DNA of 64,000 nucleotides from Nectonema munidae (GCA_030549495.1 JAUIRK010000919.1:493001-557000); one strand, 5' to 3'; shown: positions 12,201-25,561, numbered from the stretch's first letter. Notes: a model not told the origin generated them from the letters alone. Program-made: numbers and translations.

Positions 12201-12252
12201 GCTGGATGCTTTTTCGAAATGAAAGCTCCACTTTTCAATAGCTGCAACCTTT
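12201..12252 (-). other. Probable 5' UTR end of GPCR with splice acceptor
   Basis: On the minus strand CCTTTTTTAG precedes this stretch, a pyrimidine-rich acceptor 52 bases before the start codon. This suggests that the receptor start lies in a second exon and that the promoter is further right, but no first exon was found. Confidence 0.4.
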
Positions 12253-13454
12253 CTAAAAAAGGACTTGAGTGAGAAGTTCTATTATTATCGCTATTTCTTC
12301 CCAGGAAATTGTATTCGCGTATAACTAGAGATATGTTAGTGATGCCTAGAAGATCATTACATCTCTATCATGTGATCAGTTATGCAAGAATATTTTTCCA
12401 TTGGATGCAAAACTGATAACTAAAAATGCCTATATAATTATTTTTAGTTTCACATTGCTATTTGTTTACAAAGTAGCGTTTAGAAAATGAATTTATTTTT
12501 TTGTTTTTGAGGAATTTTGAAAAAACACATCTGTTACACGTTTTCATATCTCTGAAGACATCCAGAAGATTAACACGGGATAGAACAATCCTTCATTATT
12601 ATTATTATTAATTTGAAGAAAAAATTATAAAATACAAGTATTATTATAGCTTGTATATTGAGCATATTTTTCTCTGTTTTTTTAAATTTGTTCATCACTC
12701 TGTTTTGCAAAAGGGATGGATACAAATGGATTTCTAATAACCTTTACTGCATGATATTGAAGTATTCGAGTGTTCAACCTTATCTCATTGAATTTAAATA
12801 AAATTTAATGACAATATGCTGGATATTAAACGATAAAATTAAATATTGTATTAAGCGATTAGTCATTAAATCAATTGACTTAACACCCAAAGACGTAAAA
12901 TCCAATTCTTTAATGTTTATTTAATTGAAAAATCAATTAATTAATTTACTAAAAGAGTTTTTTTTATTATTAGTAAAATGGATTAGTTATATTAGTTAAA
13001 AAAATATAATATAAGTAAGTATATAATATATATAGTTTAAAATATAATATTAAGTTATAAAGTTAAGTTTATTTTTCCAAATAAAGTGTCCTTCAGAATT
13101 ATAATTTTTTTCTTCTAGTATATTGAAATGGGCACATTCGTCAATTTTCTTTTTCAAAAGTATTCATTTGTTTATTAGTTAATTATAAGTCATTTGTTGA
13201 TGGCCTAGTTTATCTTACGTCAATTGTTTTATGACAATTATCCAAAAATTAATTAAAGGTACGAAAACAGGAATGACAGACGAGAACGTGTCGAAAGAGA
13301 TAAATGAAGAGGAAAAGATTTATGCGATCTCAAACACTTTCAAAAATGGGATTTTACTTGGTCATGGTGAAAAGTAATATGATATATATATATATATCAC
13401 TTCTTTTTACATGCATCAAGGTTATCTTCTTCGTTTGTCTTTTTCTGAAAATTT

Positions 13455-13585
13455 AAGAGTTGTCTAGAAGTTGTTTTTGACTCTCAATGTTTATGGGTTC
13501 GATTCGTAGGACTTCCATTGCACTTGTTGTATTTTAAGAGAAGCGTTGCAAATAGTGACTCAGATGAAAAAACTCGTAGGTAACT
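13455..13585 (+). mobile_element. Diverged SINE family 2 copy
   Basis: It has a B-box-like GGGTTCGATTCG at about 13496-13507. The body AAGCGTTGCAAATAGTG...CAGATGAAAAAACTCGTAGG corresponds in order and spacing to the body of the better copies at 5614 and 58216. It is an old insertion; ends are not defined. Confidence 0.5.
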
Positions 13586-13899
13586 TATCTCTACATTTAA
13601 ACTAAACATGGGCAAACTTCATTTTGTCTCTATTTATTATTTGCGTGTAGATTAAAAGTGTTTTTCAGCCAAATGTTTTGTATCTTGAAAACGAATCATT
13701 TCATTAGAGCCATGTAAAAGCTACATTGTGGTCATGAACAAGCTAAAGGTGTCATGGCAACGCTGTCAAAGTAAAGATGAAGCCCATAATTGCATTAAAA
13801 TTGGCATACTTTTAATTTTTTGACATTAGAATTAGCTGATTCGCAAAATTTGGAATTGAGAATTTAGTAATAAACTTCTTATTTTATTTTTCGTATCTC

Positions 13900-15240
13900 T
13901 ACAAATTGAACGATTTACCAGATTGGTTTAATAAAAAGGAAAAAGCAATGCCTTTGACAATTCCTATGATATTGAGGGAGACAAAGAATCATCTTGATGA
14001 TTGCTATTTTTGCAAAATAAAAATTACAGGATTTTCAAAAAAAACAAGCATACAATTGAGTATCCAAATATGGAATCAGCACTGAGACCTGCACCTCACA
14101 ATGAAAATTTACCAATTCCATTTCCACCAAATGATTGTGTTTCAGATGATGATGTTGATAAGATTTATCCCTTTCAAAAAGCAAAGCAGAACTCTTAGCA
14201 TCAAGATTAAAAGAAAAATCTTTGTTACAACAGGATGTTTGCATAACATATTTTCGTTAAAGAAATTTTATTCTACAAACAAATTTTTCTGTTAAAGGTC
14301 CACTTTGTTTTTGTAACAATATTGATGGTCTTTTTGCATGTTTAAATCAAAAGCATAATCCTTTAGAGTGGTGGCTATTTATTGATTCTTCAAAACTCAG
14401 TTTGAAATACGTTTTGCTTCACAATGGTAACTTGAAACCTTCTATTCCTATAGCACATTCTGTTTTCTTTTTGAATCATTTGAAAACATTATAATATAAT
14501 AGTTGAGTGTCTTTCTTATGAAAAGTATTCTTGGAAAATATGTGGTAATTTAAAAATAATAGGAATGGTGATGGGAATGCAATCAGGCTTTGCAAAATAT
14601 TGCTATTTTTATGCCTTTTGGACAGTGGAGCGACTGATAAAGCACAATTCAAATTTTGTTTGCAAAGCTAGGACAACATATAGCATTGCTTATCTAATGT
14701 GAAGCACACGCCTCTAGTCAATCCACGTAATGTTTTATTGCCTCCTTTACATATAAAACAATAAAGCAACATATAAAAACGTTTGCAAGAAGAAACTCGA
14801 ACGGCTTTGAGTATATCGTTAAAAAGTTTCCAAAAATCACACAAGCTAAACTAAAAGAAGGGATTTTTGTTGGTCCACAAATAAAAGAATTACTCAAAGA
14901 TCTGCACTTTAAAGCGACGAAAGAGGAGGAAGAGCGTTCTGCTTGGGATGCTTTTGCTTGGATTTGTGAGTATTTTTTGGGTAACAAAAAATCAATCCCT
15001 TATAAAGATGGAATCAAAAAACTTTTAAAATGCTATTCAGAAATGTGGATTTTTTTGCAGGAAATCTTGGAGCAGTGTCTGATGAATAGGAGAAAGGTTC
15101 TATCAAGACATTATTAGTGCTATGGAAAAAGGATATAAAGGTTTTTGGAATGAAAGTATGCTCGTTGACTATTGTTGGGCACTCTACCACGATCATCCAG
15201 ACTGTAAACATCAACGAAAATCAAAAACTAACCATTTTTG
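13900..15240 (+). pseudogene. Decayed copy of a widespread invertebrate repeat protein
   Basis: Conceptual translation with many stops and shifts gives, in order: AMPLTIPMI, DDCYFCKIKITGFSKKNKH, ALRPAPHNENLPIPFPPND, WWLFIDSSKLSLKYVLLHNG, PIAHSVFF, PLVNPRNVLLPPLHIK and ERFYQDI followed by DYCWAL. This string of motifs is one I recognise from high-copy uncharacterised predicted proteins in insects, crustaceans and Hydra. It is probably carried by a mobile element, but its mechanism is not known to me. The segment between HSVFF and PPLHIK is heavily decayed, and at least a dozen inactivating changes rule out function. No flanking repeats were identified. Confidence 0.7.
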
Positions 15241-15555
15241 AAGTTATATTTGTCTATACATTTTTAAATTCAGTTATAAGTAAGTTTTAAATAAATAAAA
15301 ATATATGTGCTGAAAGTTATACACTTTTCAACTAACCAATTGATGGTTCCAGTTATAAAAAGACATACGTTTGCATGTGAATACCAAAAAAAGGGCGTGC
15401 TGCATGCAAATTCATAAAAAATGATTAGAATTATTCTTTTCTTTACCATCCAAAACTGGTTCAAAGCAAAGATTACATTTTATTACAATACAATGTCGAG
15501 ATAATGAAAGAGATACCCTCGACCTTTTAAAGTCTGTTGTAGCCTGGGTGTGTAT

Positions 15556-16007
15556 TAGGGTTTGCTCCCGGTTCTAAAAATTTGGGAACCATCTTGAAAC
15601 CGAAAAGTATTCCCGATTCCGAGAATAACTTAATTGTAATTGATTTATTTCACTATGCAATTCTTTGCATAAAACTTTACTGCATTTCATTCATATAAAA
15701 TCTTTTTTTCATTGTCATCTCATTTTAATAGTAAACGGGGAAAGGTGTGCAAACGACAAAAGAGTTTCTTTTTCTTTTTTTTCTCCGCTGCACACTTTTG
15801 TCGTTTGCACACTTTTCTCCTAGAACCATTTTAATGATAAAGAAAGAAAAAGTGTACATCTGTTTATAATAAATCAAAAACGTCAATTTCATTGCATCTT
15901 TTTGCTGTCTATATATCTCCTTAAGAAACCGTTTGGAACCGGGATTTCCCGGTTTTGTAAGATTTTTCGGTATCGGTACCTAATTTTCGATACTTATGCA
16001 AACCCTA
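15556..16007. mobile_element. hAT MITE with TAGGGTTTGC ends
   Basis: Left end TAGGGTTTGC is mirrored by GCAAACCCTA at the right end. The 8-bp flanks GTGTGTAT and GAGAGTAT match at six positions. CCCGG/ACCG-rich sub-terminal arms (CCCGGTTCTAAAA and inverted GGGAAATCCCGG) frame an AT-rich core. No coding capacity is present. A strong internal hairpin is listed separately. Confidence 0.65.
15745..15812. repeat. Perfect 18-bp hairpin inside the MITE
   Basis: GTGTGCAAACGACAAAAG at 15745-15762 is exactly inverted at 15795-15812, with a 32-nt pyrimidine-rich spacer. A/T and G/C pairs extend the stem for several bases outside. It may be the remnant of an element nested in the larger MITE. Confidence 0.8.
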
Positions 16008-19000
16008 GAGAGTATACATTTGTTGGTTTTATATTTATATGTTTACATCATATGTTATTGCAGATCAATTTCCACAAATAAAATCAATGCTTGTTGAAAC
16101 ATATGTTGTTGTTTTCTACTTTTGAGCATCTTTTACACCTTCAAAAAGGATTTCCTGGTTTCAATTGAAATATAAATAGACATTGATTATTCAATCATTG
16201 CTCTTTCATTTGAGATTGTATTAGGGAGGAAAATTTACATGACGTAAAAAAGTGCCGGGCTTTTCAAAGGGACAGAGGATCCGGTTTTCTGATAAATCAA
16301 TTTAGACATTTTTTCCATTTTTAATTTTTCAAAATAATTTTGAGTGATAAAGACAAATAAATATCAGTAAAATCAATAAATTCCATTTTTTTGCAAGTAC
16401 AAAACACCACTAATTCTGAAATATCAATTTTGACTTTTTTCTATTATTTTATTTATTCCGGTCAATCATTTCATAATTAATAAACAAAAAATATATTTAT
16501 ATTCAAAATAAATTATTTTAGTCAAAATTTTGTACAATTTTTTAAAATATTAATCCTCACAATTGAAATTATAAACACTGAAAGCATTTTTTGTACAATA
16601 AAGAAGTTTTTAAATTAAGTCAAAAAATTAGTCAACCAAACTTCATTTTATTTTTACGATAGATAATAATTAATCTCGTAATGCAAACTAATTTGTAATA
16701 TTAAATTTAAAGATCAACAAATTTAAAAAGATTTACCATATGGGGAATTTTGCATGACTTGATTTACGCGAACATAAGATATGAAAAGTGTATGAAGCAC
16801 AACCTTGCAAGTGAAAAAATCCTTTTCTCATCATTCAATTTCTAATTTTTGTTTATTTCTGAATCAGCTTTGCTTTTGCACAGTAGTGTAATATTACAAA
16901 GGCTTGTTGGAAAATTTGTAAGCAATCGTTTTAATTGGATTGAATTTTATGCAGACACACACACACATCTAATGAACAATGCAGAATAGGATACGTTTGA
17001 AGAAAAGCACGAAATATTGTTATGTTAAAACAGCTGTGTTTTCCTTTATCTTGATAGGAGTTTAATCAAACCACAATTGAACACAACCACAAAACTTTAA
17101 TTATCATATGTGCTTTAACTCCAAGATTACGCAAAAATCAAACTGACAATTGCTTTTGAATAATAAATGAATTATTATGATTTGGAAATATTGGGAACAT
17201 ATTGATTGGATGAAATAAAACATACTTGAAAATACTTGGTTTTGATTGGTAGAAGAGATATTACTTAGTGTCTAGTTTTCATTTAAAAGAAGGAATTTAC
17301 ATGTTAGTGACTTTTTGAGTGAAAAAAGAATAAACACGTATTTTAGGCTAATTTGAAAAACAAATGAAAATATGTTAGATTATCAAGGGGTGAGTGTTAG
17401 CGGCTCAATTTATTTGTATTAAAATATATCATTAAAAAAATTAAATAAAAGTCTTTCTTAAAAAATTGAATCCTACACTTTGTCTCCTTATTATGCCCAT
17501 ATTTTTCATTTTTCTGTGTTTGAAGTGTTATTACATCTAAAAAGGTTTGGGTAAATTAACGTCCACCCCGGCCAACACTTATGATATCTACGCAACTACA
17601 ATGGAGGGCTTAACTCCAAACCCACTTCTTCCTCCTCCGAAATAAGATTCAAAAATTTTAAAAGCTTCTTTTAAAAACACAAAGAGTTTTTACATTTTTT
17701 ATTGAGTGATTTTACATTTTTCATGAAAATTTTCAAAAAAAAAATTTATTGTAAAGGGTTTTTTAAATTCTTTCTCTAGCCCCTACTCCCGATTCATAAA
17801 CACCTGTTCATTTTATGCTACTGTGATAATGGTGCTTCATGCCTATTTTTTTCATCCTGTTAATATTACAGGCAGAAATATTTTCTTTTGAACAAAAACT
17901 TCTATAAGTGATGCAAATTTAGAAAATATTCCCCCTTCCAAACGTAAAATAACATATGTTGCTTGTCCTCTTGAAATGTTTATTTTATTTGATGGAAGGA
18001 TATGGCTGAACAATCCTTTCTACTTTTGTTATCTTCAAAATTGAGACTTTTATTCATATAGCTTTAACTGGCATTGTTAGATTTGTCAAAGACTAAAGAT
18101 ATGAGATGTAGTACAATAATAATAAAAATTGAAAAGATACACACACCACTTATTCGAAATGAGTGGACTGGAATAAGCGAAGATGAATTTGTTTGGCTTT
18201 TTATAAAATCACTGTAGACAGAGTCTACAAATTATTTCATATCTGCTTCACGCGATCGGAAAAAGGTAGAAATGTTAAATTTTACGTCAACTCCTTCTGA
18301 CTACAAACATTTCTTAGCCCTCAGCACTACAAAAGCGTTGCCAGTTGGCGTCTTGCTGTAAGACAAATTTCGTGACCGAACTTTTCTTGGACGGCATAAC
18401 GGGCATTTTGTCTAACGGACATTTAGCCTAACAGACTTTCGATGAAGTACAACAAATGGTAGAACAGGTGTTTCTTCTAATAAAAGTTGTGTTAAAAATA
18501 GGAACAGTGAGGCAGGAGTCAACTTCGTTTAGTATGTAATATTCTTTAAACAAATGGGAAGTAACCTTTTTTTTTATTATAGAAAAACAGTTTTTACACC
18601 AATAAGGCTGTAGAACGCAAAGATTTTAGGTATACATTTTTCCCTTATAGTTTGAAACAGGCTTATTTTATAAAAATTTAATAGATCTCGAAAGTGCGTT
18701 GGTTTCTTGGGTTTTGAAATCGAAAACAGTGTGAAACAGTATCTAACTATGAAGTTACTCCTTCTTCAGAAAAAAACACTCAGAATGAAATTTAACAAAA
18801 GATTCTTTTCTCATACATCTCCTTTTTTCATCAAATTTCTTCACTAAAGGTGTTTGACATATATAATATGAAATTAGCAATTCTTACATTGGAATATATT
18901 TGTCAAAGCTTGCCGGTTATTTTTGCAAAGATAATTGCATATAACCATGAAAAACAAAGAACCTAGATTTGCACGAAATATGGTTGTGCCACTTTTCAAG

Positions 19001-19079
19001 CTCTCTAATTCACAACAGGCGTTGTTAAGTTCTCAATACTTTATTTTGACTTTATGACTGTTCCATTTTTGTGCATAAT
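16008..19079. other. AT-rich intergenic DNA
   Basis: No exon was identified. A degenerate repeat resembling AACGGACATTTxGxCTAAC units occurs at about 18393-18438 (three imperfect copies), which may be the end of an old DNA transposon. Confidence 0.4.
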
Positions 19080-19225
19080 TTTAATATACCTGCCATATAG
19101 CGTCATTTCTGCCTTTTTGTGCAGTAGTTATTTCACTGTTAAATCTTAGTTTTATTTTTTTTTCATACTATTTTTTTTATTGTATTATTAATTTAAATGA
19201 CAAATATAATTAATAAATCTTCTTC
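19080..19225 (+). mobile_element. Possible 3' tail of a non-LTR element
   Basis: The stretch ends AATAAATCTTCTTCTTCT, nearly the same tail as at 46134-46152 and close to that of the LINE ending near 25561. No coding sequence is left, so this would be a severely 5'-truncated copy. Confidence 0.35.
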
Positions 19226-20942
19226 TTCTCATCAGTATAAGTATTTTGTTTTTCTAAAGGAAGCGAATTTGAATGTTGTAGAAGTAAATTTGTGACAATG
19301 TGTTTTCCGAAGTTAACTCAAAAGATTTTTAAGAGATAATCGAGAACGAAAGAAATAAGTACCGGTGAGGGGGAGAGGGGGTGTTGGGGGTTACCTACAA
19401 CATATGCAATTAATGACCGCAGAAATGGGTTAGCGATATTCCTAATGGCCGTGTTTACTTTTTCATATAGATTATATTGTATTTCCTATACAGATACGCA
19501 TTTTTTCAACTCCTTCTGTGCATAGAAAAATCAGAAAAGGCCTTTTGTTGACGTGGTATATGTTTTTGTTGATACGCCGAAAGACGGTGGAGATGTGAAA
19601 TAAGATTTAAAAATTGGGTGGAAAGTTCTCTTACATTTCATTCGGGATGAGTTGAGGGTTGTGTTTAAGATTGCGTGGAGCATGAAATAGGACAATGAGA
19701 GAAGAATTGGTGTGATTTAATAAACACGACGATGATAATAATAATTATTATTTCAAAAGAGCGAGTTTTCGTTGGCAGTCATAACGAACTTTTCAAATAA
19801 GACGAAGCTATTGATTACGATTAACTGGTGCAAGCAGCTAAGATTTAGATTCTTGGAGCAGAGATTGTCAAGATAACCTGTTTCCTCCAATAATAATAGT
19901 TTCCTGGTATCGTGTTTCTTCCTCATCATCATCATATACAAGCACGAACGGAAGCAATAAACATAACAACAATATTATTGAATCGAATTTGCTCACATCA
20001 TCATCATCACCAATATTAGTATTAATATTACATTTAAATGATATCATCAGTATTTCTATTACTTATTTCAATAGAATAATACTTGTTAATATTTCTTATC
20101 GCATCATCTTTTTTAAGTGAAAAGTGATCTTATCACGAAATTAATTTCTTCAATCCTTCACTTAACTCCAAAATCTTTGGTAAATTCAAATTTTTTTATC
20201 ACAAAATAAAAAGTTCTTAATAAAACTATTATTGGAAAAAGAGACAAAATAATATTTTTATTGAAAATATGGAAAAAGCTATAAAACAAGATCTAAAAGA
20301 AATAACTGCATATTGAAGCCTGAAATTTTAACATTCATTCCTATAAAGCATCCAAATAAAAAGATGGACTTCCAAAATGTGTCTCTTGCCTATTAGAGAG
20401 AAGCAGATCAATTCTCCTTCAAGACAACCTGACCTCTGAATATATTGATATTAATATGGGCGAATTGTCCTTTAGTATTAAAATGGACATTAGTTGCAAA
20501 CGCAAAAATAGTGTTATGTCATAGATGGGCAAGTAAAAATAGAAAGCCAGAAATTTGAGCCAAAGATCCCAAAAATTTGAAAGGAGTACATAATATGGCA
20601 AAGCAAAACTTTCTATTTTGACACATATGCCTAAAACTCGAGCAAAATTATTCCTACTAGGCAGGCATTATGGACGCAGCGTCCTAACTAGATATAAAGA
20701 ATGCACTTTGTAACAAAATGTTAAGTTTTTTTAATTTTTAAATTTCTTATGTTTATTATTTTGTTGAAATATCAGGAACAGATATGAAAAAATACAAAAT
20801 ATAACAAAATTATATTTTGAATTAATTAAAAATCTTGATAAAATCTCAATTCTTGTGTTAGTAAGTAATTTTCATTTAATTGAACTTGATATTTTAAACT
20901 GACATTGATTTAGACTAAAGTTTTCTCTTGTCATCAAATATT
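19226..20942. other. AT-rich DNA with short ATT/ATC microsatellites
   Basis: GC-richer patches at 19360-19400 and 19600-19930 have no exon that I can support. Short ATC and ATT runs occur at 19730-19750 and 19925-20010. Confidence 0.4.
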
Positions 20943-20950
20943 GTATTCGG

Positions 20951-21110
20951 CAGGGGCGTAGCCAGAGGGGGGCAGTGCCCCCCCTCCCCCCAAATACCTT
21001 TTCTGCCCCCCCCCCCCCCCCCCAAATACTAATTATTTTATTTCCAATATGCTTGCCCCCCTAAATTCCTTGCATGCCCCCCAACTTCCATTTTTTTGGC
21101 TACGCCACTG
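20951..21110. mobile_element. hAT MITE, 160 bp, exact 8-bp target duplication
   Basis: Ends CAGGGGCGTAGCCA and CAGTGGCGTAGCCA (inverted) are textbook hAT termini. The 8-bp GTATTCGG is present exactly on both sides (20943-20950 and 21111-21118). The interior is dominated by C runs (TGCCCCCC motifs and a run of about 17 C near 21006-21023) and has no coding capacity. Confidence 0.95.
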
Positions 21111-21238
21111 GTATTCGGATAGATCCCATTCCAAAAAATACCAAAAAAAGAGGCATATTAATTTTTATTCATTGTAGTATTCTTCACAATGTTATGTTTC
21201 TTTCTATCTTTAAATTTTAGAATTGTATAAGAAAGTTT

Positions 21239-21418
21239 TGAGCCTCAAAGGTTGTTAGGGTGTACCTCTCACCTTAACAGTTGAAGGTCATGGGTTCGAT
21301 CCCCAAGGATCCCGACTCTTAAAAACAAGCCCACAAAACTGTTATTAACCATCTCAAGCATAATGCGAGCATATAGCCTTACGGCTAAAAGTGCTTTGAT
21401 AGCTCCAACCAACGAACC
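21239..21418 (+). mobile_element. tRNA-derived SINE, family 1, copy 2
   Basis: It matches the copy at 9919 over the tRNA-like head (GTTGTTAGGGTGTACC, GGTTCGATCCCCAAGG) and the body (ACCATCTCAAGCATAATGCGAGCA, split here into recognisable blocks). It ends GCTCCAACCAACGAACCAA. Flanks AAGAAAGTTTTG and AATAAAGTTTCG look like a worn target duplication. Confidence 0.8.
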
Positions 21419-23160
21419 AAAATAAAGTTTCGTCTTAAAAAATTTGAATTCATTAAATTACTCACTACAAAAAATGTGTATAAAGTGAGCTTTCAAACTT
21501 CTTAGTGTTGAATATTGTAGCGATAAAACCATTCCTCAAAAGTACTATGATGAAGATGATAATGCCATTTTATGTGCACAAAAAACAGATTCTTACACCT
21601 CAAAGACCAAACTTTGAGGAAGAATTAAGTGAAATGTATGCACTGATAAAACTTCAGAAGAAATCAGAGAAAAAATATTCAATTAAAGTTGCTGCAACAT
21701 TGGCACACGAATAACACGCGAATGCTCTGAAAATTAGTTCAAAAAGAATTAATAAGCAATTTGAAGTCGTTAAAAAAGATGATATTGGCAAGAAAAAAAA
21801 CTATGCCAGAGTGAGATGATCTCTTACAAAATGCACTCATTTTCATTGACAAACGTGTATATTTGAATCTACGTGCTACGAAGAACGATCCGAAAAAGCA
21901 ACATACTATATTTTACTTTTCTTGCTCCAGTATCTCTTGTGTATAGTAGGGGTTTCCTATCTTTTACGCCATTGCTGCAAACAATGGCATCGTTGTTGCC
22001 CTTGATTACATCATTTTTGCATTCCATGGTGACTTATTTGCATGGATGAGTGCACCTGAGGGGAACATTTCTTTTATTTTATATAAAATACAAAAATATG
22101 TAAAAAATTTTAGTCATTTTTTGTTGCGAACATTTCATAGAGATGCTGTCATTCAAACAAAACAGGATGTTTTGATAACGTGCATTGCACATGTCTAGCA
22201 ACACTTACTACTTTCCATTTACTAGAACAATTTTCAATGAGGTTCAAAAAATAACAATAACAGGAAAGTTTCCTAAAAAGAATCAACTTTAAGAGTACAA
22301 TCATGAATCTTGTAAATTATTATTTTGTTTCTTTTCATGACAGGAACAACTGAAATATTTCTACTTCTAGAGTGTGAAACACCAACTTCAGATCTTCCTC
22401 TTTTTGTCTTGAATCAACTTTTAAACCAACTTCATTAAGAAATTTAAAAAAGACTCAGGGACTGTGTTCTGTTTTAGTTTGCGGTACTCTTGAGCATACT
22501 CGAATCTGAGTTAAATTATTCTATCATTATTGATTTTGTAACAGTCAGGCCGTATTTTAACACGAGTATAGTCAGATCTAGAAAGCCCCCAATCTACGAA
22601 TCTCCTTTCTTTTGCATTGACAATTTTCCAGGTAGTTTCCACCATTTTCAACCATAAACCCTTTTACAATTGTCAAGTCTCGGTCATTCAAGCACTCTTC
22701 CTAGTGTGGTGTTACCAGCAGCACACAATGCAAGACCAATAGTACGTCTTCTTAATCCAGGTGTTACTGATTTCCTGGCAGTTGCCGTATTTTGGTCTTG
22801 ATTTTTAATGAAAGAGATGACCTACTGGTTATGTCATAATGGAACACAACAGAGGCGCAATGATGTGCAAAAATGACGTAATAGATGGAAAACCGCTGCA
22901 TTTTGCCTAAAGTGTTTTAGTGTGATTCATTGCAAAATAATCTTTCAAAAAGTTTGATAAGGTTCCACAAGAAAGACAGGCGCATGCAGGGTCATTTTAG
23001 ACAACGACAGAAAAGATTCATGAAACTTTGAAGAAAACGAAAACCATTATTTGAAATATCTTTCACCATATTCATTCAAGTTAAATCGAAAGAAAAGTTT
23101 TTTATCCTGAAATACAGAACTACTTCTTTTTCGCCATTTTTTATACGAAATATTGCAGAT
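21419..23160. other. Decayed coding-like DNA, family not recognised
   Basis: Fragments of protein-like sequence occur on the plus strand (about 21505-21830, a lysine-rich segment) and on the minus strand (about 22600-22800). Stops are frequent and I could not match them to a family. Probably old transposon remains. Confidence 0.3.
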
Positions 23161-23196
23161 ATATTTAGAAATATATTTGGAAAATCGACTTTAGTT

Positions 23197-23940
23197 ACCA
23201 TCGTAATATACTATCTCTGAATGTCCATTCTCTAAAATCCAAATTTTGTGAACTACAATTATTTGTCAATGAATTGAATTCACGTCTAAAATCCCCAGTT
23301 TCATTTTTATGTTTACAAAAGACATCGTTAACTGAATTTGACAGTGGTTGACTTTTATACCTCAGTATCATCTCCGAGGATTATTTCTAAGCATGTCTTA
23401 TTTTTTTTATTCATCAATCACTTCATTTTAAGAAAGTTAGCGCTGGCACATTTGATCAACTTTGTAAGTTCGTTTGCCTAGAAATTACTTTCGATAGTTC
23501 TCCAATAAATTTACATCATTTCTAACGTCTACCGTCTAGAAATCGTGAAGAAATTGAAGCATTTAACACTCAAGGAGATTTTAACTTCAATCTTTTAAAT
23601 TTCAAAAATCGTACTTGTATTGCCAACTTTTTACTGTAATGATTCCAAATGCATACTTCCTGAATCTTTCACTAATATCACTGAATCTTTTCTTTTTGAA
23701 AACTTAAACCTAATTCATAAATGGTTTCGAAACAACAACTTAACTGTCAATCATAATAAATCATTCAGTATGGTTTTCTCGTACAAGTTCGATATTAAAA
23801 AATTTGATGACTTCTTAAATGGAATCGGATTCAAAAAAGTTTTAAATTTTAATCTTTTGAGATTAATCATATATCATAATTTGTCTTGGAATACTCATAT
23901 TTCTTCTGTTTCCCATAAGCTACATAACATCTACATATAT
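23197..23940 (+). pseudogene. Non-LTR retrotransposon copy A, 5' part
   Basis: An endonuclease-like start (LSLNVHSLKSKF, FLCLQKT, GDFNFNLLNF) is followed after an internal deletion by the region downstream of the reverse transcriptase active site (LNLIHKWFRNNNLTVNHNKS, ...LSWNTHISS). The catalytic RT core is missing. At about 23940 the reading is broken by insertion of a second element and resumes in register of content at 25562. The family is Jockey/CR1-like by layout; exact clade is unresolved. Confidence 0.75.
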
Positions 23941-25561
23941 TTTTTTTTTTTAGAAAAAATCCAATATTATTTAGATAACTCAGATAGTGTTATAGCTATA
24001 TTTCTCGATTTAAGTAAAGCGTTCCATACGATTTCACATTCAAAACTTTTAATAAAATTGGACATTTTTAGTGGTAGCTTTTCTCACTACTATATATTTT
24101 TTTAAAAACCCCCAAAAAAAAACAATATAAATTCCTTGATAAAACATACTTCTTCTGGAGTACCTCAGGGTTCCATTTTAGGGCCAATACTGTTTTGCTT
24201 ATATATAAATGATATTTACACTTCAAATACGATATTTGATTATTACTTGTTTGCTGATGACATAACACTATTATTACCACTTTCTAGATTTAGTACTCTT
24301 TCTAATATTTCTGAGGATATTTCTTCAAACTTAAATTCAATAGACAAATGGTGCACTGCAAATTCTCTGAAGATAAATCATGATAAATCAATAGAATTGG
24401 TGTTTTCTAATAACAATATTACTTGTCGCAAATTATATGCCAGTAGGTTTGGTCTTGACATAGTTGATAAGTTTAATCTTTTAGGTTTAATGGTGAACAA
24501 TAAGTGTTCATGGTCAGATCATGTAAATTACTTGTCTTCTAAAGTAAGTAGTGTACTTGGTTTGTTTAAAAGTTAAAAATAATTTCAATATAAACATTAA
24601 ATTAAATTTATGTAATTCTTTGGTGTTACCTCATTTTTACTATAGCGTAGTATTGGGGTCATGCTAATATTTCTAAGCTTGAAATTTTACAAAAGAAAGT
24701 TAAGAACAGTATTTAATTTAAAGTACAGAGAGCACACCACACCATCGTTTGTTAATAATAATTTATTGAAATTAAAGGATATATATGATGTTTAGATATC
24801 AAAATTTATATACAAATACAATCATAATATGCTTCCTATAATTTTCATGATTGGATTTCCTCAATATATCAAAATCCTCATCACTCGCTGCGGTTTCAAA
24901 CTAAATTTGTAATCCCATATTTTAGGCTTTCAATTTCTAAAGGTATTTAAAATATAAAGTAATATGCTTTTGGAATGAATTTTTATATAACTAGGAACTC
25001 ATTTGTTCTTCGTCTTATCATTTTAAATATAAAATAAAAGAACACTTTATGAAATGAATTGTAATATTGAGCATTGTTTCTTATGTTCAACGTAATAACA
25101 CTAACTCCTATTATATACCCTCATCTTGAGTATTCTGAATAATTTTCTCCATAATTATACATAAATATTTATCAAGCCCTGTCTTCATATATGATTCGTA
25201 GCATTTGTATAATCTTTCCTTCTTTGTCATGTTTTTTCTTCCTTTTTTTACTATTTAGTTATTTATTCGCCATTCTTTTCTATGATGTAATTATTTATTT
25301 TATGATCATTAAATAAACTATTTTCAAATACATTTTTACATATATTGTTAACTTTTCTATATTTGTTCTCGATAAAATCAATTCTATTAGGATACTCATA
25401 CCAGCGGCTTGAAATGGCCTTTTGAGTATCCTCGCATTTTAACGTAAAATTTGTAACACATCTTTTCTTCATAAATATTTTATAATGGTGAAATGACATG
25501 AATATTATTATTGTTTTCTTTGTTATGCGAAATAAATTCTTCTTCTTATTATTATTATTAT
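23941..25561 (+). pseudogene. Non-LTR retrotransposon copy B, inserted in copy A
   Basis: This is a 5'-truncated element starting within the reverse transcriptase: AIFLDLSKAFHTIS, then SSGVPQGSILGPILFCLYINDI and YLFADDITLL (the catalytic FADD box), then the thumb region with SLKINHDKS and NLLGLMVNNKCSW. The longest open part is 24136-24576. A stop-ridden C-terminal region follows to about 25060, then a 3' UTR ending in TTCTTCTTC and ATT repeats at about 25530-25564. Truncation at the 5' end and a simple-repeat tail are typical of target-primed reverse transcription. Confidence 0.8.

Noticed and set aside
11899-12272. Overlapping 110-codon frames on both strands in the GPCR N-terminal exon
   Set aside because: Shadows of the real frame that encodes TM1-TM2; they lack domain features.
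14718-14987. Minus-strand 89-codon frame with a hydrophobic stretch
   Set aside because: Antisense of the decayed repeat protein at 13900-15240, whose plus-strand motifs are clear.
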